This document shows positions 13,037-17,576 of a stretch of DNA of 17,576 nucleotides, in pieces. The stretch spans positions 1-17,576 of the forward strand of contig JBLNDG010000160.1 of assembly GCA_050261415.1 (NCBI GenBank). The letters run 5' to 3'. The position numbers and the translations under genes were made by a program. The DNA comes from JBLNDG01 sp050261415. GTDB lineage: Bacteria; Bacillota; Clostridia; Lutisporales; Lutisporaceae. Position 1 is the first letter of the stretch; each line of letters starts with the position of its first letter. Below the pieces are notes generated by a model, which saw only the letters and a program-made list of their open reading frames with translations, did no database searches and was not told the origin of the DNA.

Positions 13037-14392
13037 TTATATTCCTCCTGCAGAGTTTGCTGCTACCTCGTTCAAGCTTGAAATGTTCTTGTTCTTTGAG
13101 ATGACTATGACCCTGTCTCCTTCTCTGATTACGTCGTTACCGTGGGGTATGACGACTTCTTTTTTCCTGACGATTGTAGCTATTATTACGTCCTTTGGTA
13201 ATCCAAGCAGCTTGAGCTTCGTATTCAGGGCAGCGCTGGAGCTGTCTGCAACAATTTCTGTAATTTCAGCTTGTCCTTCTATAATCCTATATAATGACTC
13301 AACATTGTTGCCGCGGACAAATTTCAATATGCGGTTGGTGGTAATAATTTTGGGACTTATAACGCTATCTATACCCAGGTTCTTTATAATACCGACATAG
13401 TTCACCCTGCTGACTTTTGCTATGACTTTCAGTACTCCGTTTTGTTTGGCTAGAAGCGCCGACATCAGGTTTTCCTCATCCATACCCGTCAACGCTATAA
13501 ACCCATCCATGTCACTGATGTTTTCCGATTTCAGCAGTTCTTCATCAGTTCCATCTCCATGTATAACAAGTGCCTCAGGGAGCAGCTCAGACAACTGAAC
13601 GCACCTTTCCCTGTCCTGCTCAATTATCTTTACCTTAATGTCCATTTCTATCAATAACCTTGCCAGGTAAAATGCTATTCTACCTCCCCCTACAATCATT
13701 ACATTCTTTATCCTCTGATGGCATTTACCCGACAGTTTGCAAAAATTATAGAGACTCGAAGGTTTGCCTATTACATAGATACTATCATTCTCCTTGATGA
13801 TAAAATCCCCGTTAGGCACAATGACCTCATCATTCCTTATCACAACACCGATCAGAATGGAAGAGATGAGCTTGCTTCCGATTTCCTTCAAAGGTGTATC
13901 TACTATCCCCATTTCTTTTGTCACTTTAATTTCAACCATCTTGACTCTGCCTTTGGCAAAGCTTTCTACATTTATTGCAATAGGGAAGTTCAGTACATTT
14001 GCAATTTCCTCTGCGGCGGCCTGTTCCGGATTTATTATGAGCTCAAGGCCAAGCTCTTCCTTAAGAAGAGAGAGCTCCTTTGCATATTCAGGATCTCTTA
14101 TCCTTGCTATTGTATATCTTACTCCAAGTTTCTTTGCAGTCAGACAGCAGACCATATTTACTTCATCGCTGTTTGTTACGGCAAGAAGCAGGTCCGTTGT
14201 ATCAATTCCTGCCTCCATAAGTATATTGGTACTGACTCCGCTTCCTCTTAAACAAAGCACGTCAAGGTTCTCTTCAGCCTTGCTCAGAGCAGCATAATTC
14301 TTATCAATAATTATCACATGATGGTTCTCTTTTGATAAGCTTTCCGCAAGGTTGTACCCGACTTTTCCAGCACCAATAATGATTATTTTCAT
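13037..14392 (-). CDS. trkA: Trk system regulatory subunit TrkA (two RCK domains)
   Basis: 451 residues, a full-length tandem TrkA. The first RCK_N has the nucleotide-binding GAGKVG (7-12) with an acidic residue ending strand 2 (D30); a TrkA_C region follows (about 140-215). The second RCK_N has VGGGRIA near 234-240 and IIEQD near 257-260, followed by a second TrkA_C (about 360-440). The soluble ring binds NAD(H)/ATP and controls TrkH gating; in many firmicutes RCK_C domains also bind c-di-AMP, which is relevant because a c-di-AMP riboswitch lies in this window. It sits between the PLD-like gene (20-base gap) and trkH (1-base gap). SD GGGGG ahead of ATG 14392. Confidence 0.96.
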   Translation of the reverse strand: MKIIIIGAGKVGYNLAESLSKENHHVIIIDKNYAALSKAEENLDVLCLRGSGVSTNILMEAGIDTTDLLLAVTNSDEVNMVCCLTAKKLGVRYTIARIRDPEYAKELSLLKEELGLELIINPEQAAAEEIANVLNFPIAINVESFAKGRVKMVEIKVTKEMGIVDTPLKEIGSKLISSILIGVVIRNDEVIVPNGDFIIKENDSIYVIGKPSSLYNFCKLSGKCHQRIKNVMIVGGGRIAFYLARLLIEMDIKVKIIEQDRERCVQLSELLPEALVIHGDGTDEELLKSENISDMDGFIALTGMDEENLMSALLAKQNGVLKVIAKVSRVNYVGIIKNLGIDSVISPKIITTNRILKFVRGNNVESLYRIIEGQAEITEIVADSSSAALNTKLKLLGLPKDVIIATIVRKKEVVIPHGNDVIREGDRVIVISKNKNISSLNEVAANSAGGI

Positions 14393-14412
14393 TTCTCAAG
14401 CCCCCATAATTA

Positions 14413-14871
14413 TCACATTCTGAAAGGAACACTATTCTCGAAAATGTCGGTAAACTGTGTCTTAATTCTGTCTACTATTTCTTTATCATCAAGCATAACT
14501 GCACACTCAAAGCTTGTGCTCAAAATATTCAAGCTGCTGAGCCTGCTGGAAAAGGAGAGTATAAAAACATTGCCGTCAATGATGAGGAGGTTGTTTGTTA
14601 CCGCATTATTGACCCTTACCCGTCCCTCTGCCTTACATATGTTTCTAAGCAGGATCAGGGATATATCGCCCTTGAAAATAAGTTTGGGTATTATAACTCT
14701 GCAGGAGCTGCAACTTTGCTTTTCCATTATCAGCTGAAAAATATCCTCATACAGCGACTTGGTCCATACACCGGAAATCATCATATCAGGTTCCGAATTT
14801 CCGGCGAGCATCGTTTTTACTCTTTCTATAAGCTGTTCCTTGGATGAGAAGTATTCTACCGTGCCAGCCAT
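14413..14871 (-). CDS. Uncharacterised protein with degenerate PLD/TrmB-like fold, first gene of the trkAH operon
   Basis: 152 residues from ATG 14871, chosen for GGGAGGT 6 nt upstream; a longer TTG reading has no merit. No signal peptide or membrane helix. The pattern SGVWTKSL, CRVIIPK, then RVRVNNAVTNNLLIIDGNVFILSFS (84-108, with N93-N94 where phospholipase-D-type domains have HxK) and the ending FECAVMLDDKEIVDRIKTQF resembles the catalytically dead PLD-like effector domain of TrmB regulators, without an attached HTH. That assignment is by fold pattern and is inference. It is cotranscribed with trkA (20-base gap), implying a role in potassium uptake control or stress response. A candidate promoter, TTGCCT-18-TAAAAT, lies at 14927-14956. 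Confidence 0.7.
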   Translation of the reverse strand: MAGTVEYFSSKEQLIERVKTMLAGNSEPDMMISGVWTKSLYEDIFQLIMEKQSCSSCRVIIPKLIFKGDISLILLRNICKAEGRVRVNNAVTNNLLIIDGNVFILSFSSRLSSLNILSTSFECAVMLDDKEIVDRIKTQFTDIFENSVPFRM

Positions 14872-14926
14872 TATAACACCTCCCAAATTAGTTATTATTA
14901 TAACGATTATCTACTATATCAATATT

Positions 14927-14956
14927 ATTTTACTGCATGACATCATATGTAGGCAA
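14927..14956 (-). promoter_or_regulatory. Candidate promoter of the PLD-like/trkA/trkH operon
   Basis: On the minus strand, TTGCCT (14956-14951), an 18-bp spacer and TAAAAT (14932-14927). A TTGATA with TATAAT closer to the gene has only 14 bp between boxes and is less likely. No ydaO riboswitch is visible in this leader. Confidence 0.35.
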
Positions 14957-15030
14957 GTAAAATTCATTTTTCTCCATTTTTCATTAAATATCTTAAGGAT
15001 ATTATAGAAATTGGTTATGGAAGTGCATAA

Positions 15031-15065
15031 AAAAAGATATGAGAAGAAATTTTTCATATCTTTTT
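15031..15065 (-). terminator. Rho-independent terminator after the two-component genes (possibly bidirectional)
   Basis: AAAAAGATATGA (15031-15042) and TCATATCTTTTT (15054-15065) form a perfect 12-bp stem with an 11-nt loop; the minus strand continues with further T residues. It lies 39 bases past the response-regulator stop. The A/T-flanked symmetry would let it work in both directions. Confidence 0.85.
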
Positions 15066-15104
15066 AATCCTATTTTGTATATAGCACCATGGCTATCATA
15101 TATT

Positions 15105-15683
15105 TTATTCCTGATTAAGAAACTCTCCTGCTACTTTATAGAATTTCTTGGCCTTCTCAGTATCACCCTGCTTTTCATACAGCTTGCCAAGCATCCGGTA
15201 TGTTTCTCCATCCTCAGGATTTTGAGAAAGGCTCTTCTTCAGCATACTATATGCTTCATCAAATCTACCGCTTTCAATAAGCCTTTCAGCTGATGCGGCT
15301 CCCTCTCCTCCATTCCCCGCCTCCTGATGTATCATCAGCGAATTCAGGATGGCGCGCACCTTATCTGCTGTAAAAGGCTTCTGTAGGTAATGGACTGCTC
15401 CCAGTTTGGTGCATTCTACAGCATTTTTGACGGTGGCAAATGCGGTCATTATTATTACAGGCGTGTTGTTTCCGGCTGACCTAATATTCCTGAGAACTTC
15501 CGTACCGCTTATTTCAGGTAACTTTATATCAAGAAAAACCATGTCATACTCATTGGTTCTAAGCATTTTCAATGCTTCTCTTCCGTTACTTGCCGTATCT
15601 ACATGGTAATCTTCAATTTCCAGACATGTTGTAAGCAGCATGCGTATGTTTTTTGTATCATCTACTACTAATACCCTTTTCAT
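15105..15683 (-). CDS. Response regulator with REC receiver and TPR-like output domain
   Basis: 192 residues. The REC domain (about 1-118) has acidic pocket D8-D9, phospho-acceptor D52 in VFLDIKLPE, switch Thr T80 in IIMTAFA, and the conserved Lys in LQKPF. Instead of a DNA-binding domain, the C-terminus (about 130-192) has two TPR-like helical pairs: FDEAYSMLKKSLSQNPEDGE and YRMLGKLYEKQGDTEKAKKF. Such an output suggests protein-protein signalling rather than direct transcription control. ATG 15683 follows AGGAGGGAG and lies 26 bases inside the kinase gene, so the two are translationally coupled and almost certainly partners. It is the last gene before a terminator at 15031-15065. The downstream target is not evident; the next operon on the same strand is trk. 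Confidence 0.93.
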   Translation of the reverse strand: MKRVLVVDDTKNIRMLLTTCLEIEDYHVDTASNGREALKMLRTNEYDMVFLDIKLPEISGTEVLRNIRSAGNNTPVIIMTAFATVKNAVECTKLGAVHYLQKPFTADKVRAILNSLMIHQEAGNGGEGAASAERLIESGRFDEAYSMLKKSLSQNPEDGETYRMLGKLYEKQGDTEKAKKFYKVAGEFLNQE

Positions 15684-17529
15684 TTACTCCCTCCTGAATA
15701 TCCAATAGCAATGTAAAGGTAAAGACGCTTCCACAGCTCGTTTTACTCTCATACCAGATTTCACCGCCGATAGCCTCAACAATTTCCTTCGCTATAGAGA
15801 GTCCCAGACCGGTCCCCCCAAATTCAGCATAAGTATTTTCAACCCGGACAAATTTCTCAAATATCTTACCCTGATACTCATCAGGAATACCTATTCCGGT
15901 GTCGGATACAGCTATATGCATTTTATCATGGCTGACAAAAGCATCAATACTGATGCGGCCACCATTATCGGTATACTTTATTGCATTCGACAAAAGGTTA
16001 TTCAAGACCCAGACTGTCTTCTCAAAATCGGTTTTCACATATGGCAAACCTGCAGTATCATTACTGCTTATTTTAATATTTTTCCTATCTGCCTGCTCCT
16101 GGAACAGCTTCAAAGACTCGTTGATTATTTCATTAACCGGGCATGCCTCTATCTGATACAGCGATTCACCGGATTCAAGGCCGACAAGGTGCAAAAGGTC
16201 ATTGACCAGGGCCGATAAACCGTTAATATCTTCACCTATAGTCTCCAGCAAATGCTTTTGCTTTTCGTTAACGCTGCCAAGGCTCCCGTCCAGCATAAGG
16301 CTTGTACCCATCATTATTGAAGTGAGAGGCGTCTTAAATTCATGTGATATGGTCGATATAAAATCTGCCTTGATTCTTTCAAGTTCCTTAAGTGCGGTAA
16401 TGTTACGGAGAAGCACGACAAATCCGTTTATCGACGCTTCCATATCCTTTACCGGTGTAACTATTATGCTGAAATAATTATCTCTTTCGTTCCCCTGTAT
16501 TTGCACAATCTTATTATTATTCTTATTTTCAGCCTCTGATGTAAGCTCGCTGATAATATTAAAAAGCTTCCCGTTTCTTATAATCTCCAGGAAATGCTTA
16601 TTGACAGCATCCTCCTCCTTTATCTCGAACAAGCTTTCACCAGCCTTATTAATAAGCACTATCCTATAATTCTTATCCAATACTATAAGGGGTTCCGATA
16701 TATTTTTTACTATAGCCAGAGACTTGTTCTTCTCGGTCATCAGTTCTCCTACCGTGCTACGCTCAAATTGCTGAAGCCTTCTGGTCATATTATTGAATTC
16801 CTCTGCCAGTTCTCCTATTTCATCCTTTGTCGTAATTTCCGCATACTGGTTTATGTCACCCGCCTTCACAAGGCTTATCACTCTTTTCAGCTGGTATATG
16901 GGCTTCATAAGCCGGTTGGTAAGCAAAGCGGCAATTAGCAGTCCGCCTAAAGAAGCAATTATAAGCAGGATTACAATAATATACATGGATTGCAGGGCAC
17001 TTTGGGTAACTTTATTTTTACTGCTGAACATCGCATTTTCATTTATTTTAATCAAGCCCCTTATCTCGGTCTTTAACATATTGAATACCGGAACTGTGTT
17101 TTTATCATAGTAATCCCTTGCCTTCTTCTCCCCTTCCAAATTCATTACTTCCTGTATGCCGGAAAATGATTTTATGTAATCCATATACAGTGTGTTAACC
17201 AATTCTACCTTTTCGTTTTCTCCGTCCTCAGTAATATTGTTGGATTCTATACCAAACCACTTTATAAACTCACTGGTATTTTCAGAGAATATGTTTATTC
17301 CTCTCTTTTTATCGCCATTCACATAAAGCAGTATAGAGCTGTCCTGCCTCTCGATTGTTTCCAGCATATGATTCAAAGCTCCCACACTTCGGTAGTTATT
17401 GGTCATCAGCCCATTGATTCCTTTACTGAGACGAAAAAGGTTGAATACTGAGAATGCGCCTACCAGTATGATCAACAAAGTGAGGTATATGCAAATCAGC
17501 ATTATTTTTCCTTTTAAAGTTTTAAGCAT
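15658..17529 (-). CDS. Membrane sensor histidine kinase (4-helix sensor-HAMP-PAS-HisKA-HATPase)
   Basis: 623 residues. TM1 about 7-32; an extracytoplasmic helical sensor of about 150 residues (32-182) resembling four-helix-bundle chemoreceptor-type sensors; TM2 about 183-203; HAMP 204-256; PAS about 268-380 (IVLDKNYRIVLINKAGE); HisKA with SHEFKTPL (phospho-acceptor H396); HATPase_c with N box N515 (NLLSNAIKYT), G1 DTGIGIP (543-549) and G2 GGTGLGLS (571-578). All catalytic boxes are intact. The overall order resembles KinB/ResE-like kinases. AAGGTGAT precedes ATG 17529. It overlaps the REC-TPR regulator by 26 bases. The signal is unknown. Confidence 0.95.
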   Translation of the reverse strand: MLKTLKGKIMLICIYLTLLIILVGAFSVFNLFRLSKGINGLMTNNYRSVGALNHMLETIERQDSSILLYVNGDKKRGINIFSENTSEFIKWFGIESNNITEDGENEKVELVNTLYMDYIKSFSGIQEVMNLEGEKKARDYYDKNTVPVFNMLKTEIRGLIKINENAMFSSKNKVTQSALQSMYIIVILLIIASLGGLLIAALLTNRLMKPIYQLKRVISLVKAGDINQYAEITTKDEIGELAEEFNNMTRRLQQFERSTVGELMTEKNKSLAIVKNISEPLIVLDKNYRIVLINKAGESLFEIKEEDAVNKHFLEIIRNGKLFNIISELTSEAENKNNNKIVQIQGNERDNYFSIIVTPVKDMEASINGFVVLLRNITALKELERIKADFISTISHEFKTPLTSIMMGTSLMLDGSLGSVNEKQKHLLETIGEDINGLSALVNDLLHLVGLESGESLYQIEACPVNEIINESLKLFQEQADRKNIKISSNDTAGLPYVKTDFEKTVWVLNNLLSNAIKYTDNGGRISIDAFVSHDKMHIAVSDTGIGIPDEYQGKIFEKFVRVENTYAEFGGTGLGLSIAKEIVEAIGGEIWYESKTSCGSVFTFTLLLDIQEGVNEKGISSR

Positions 17530-17576
17530 TTTATCACCTTGTTCTGCATTGGAATATACTTATTGTGTATAAATAA

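Noticed and set aside
13718..14251. Plus-strand open frames opposite trkA
   Set aside because: Antisense to a complete two-domain TrkA with both nucleotide-binding motifs; no SD.

Overview
The window looks like chromosomal DNA of an anaerobic, spore-forming clostridium. The evidence is moderately AT-rich DNA, strong AGGAGG-type ribosome binding sites, consensus sigma-A promoters, a SleB/CwlJ-type wall hydrolase under a c-di-AMP riboswitch, a LevR-type sigma-54 activator and a SPL-like radical SAM protein. A cellulolytic-clostridium relative is possible, but the species cannot be fixed from the sequence alone. No rRNA, tRNA, IS element, integrase or CRISPR array is visible.

Layout, left to right. 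(1) 1-2109, minus: a LevR-family sigma-54 activator with PTS-regulated domains, cut by the left edge. (2) 2206-2455: a small secreted Cys protein with its own terminator. (3) 2578-4542: divergent mntR and mntH (manganese sensing and uptake). (4) 4664-5603: a perfect sigma-A promoter, a ydaO-type c-di-AMP riboswitch, a secreted cortex/wall hydrolase and a strong terminator form one complete unit. (5) 5646-8447: an arsenic/metalloid resistance cluster. An ArsR repressor with three palindromic operators precedes a permease that has lost its middle and changed frame. Facing it is a marR-arsM-GNAT operon: a Cys-rich MarR regulator, an ArsM arsenite methyltransferase with a tandem CCG repeat, and a GNAT (ArsN1-like) acetyltransferase that has lost its C-terminus where it meets the permease. 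(6) 8552-11425: a small membrane protein, a SPL-like radical SAM gene broken by a 1-nt frameshift, a phosphoglycolate-phosphatase-like HAD, a second HAD broken by another 1-nt frameshift, and a Cys-rich small protein. (7) 11535-14871, minus: an operon of a degenerate PLD-like protein, trkA and trkH (K+ uptake). (8) 15031-17529, minus: a two-component pair, a membrane sensor kinase overlapping a response regulator whose output is a TPR-like helical repeat rather than a DNA-binding domain.

Themes. Several genes serve metal and ion homeostasis (Mn, As, K). c-di-AMP may link wall hydrolase expression to turgor, and the Trk system lies in the same window. Four genes within about 5 kb (permease, GNAT, radical SAM, HAD) carry disruptions, which suggests local gene decay, or sequence errors in the two homopolymer-type cases. 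The observations I would check first are the Cys-rich MarR beside ArsM, which shares a 15-bp ASCCG-coding string with the ArsM repeat, the three-operator ArsR circuit driving a broken permease, the PLD-like partner of TrkAH, and the REC-TPR regulator.
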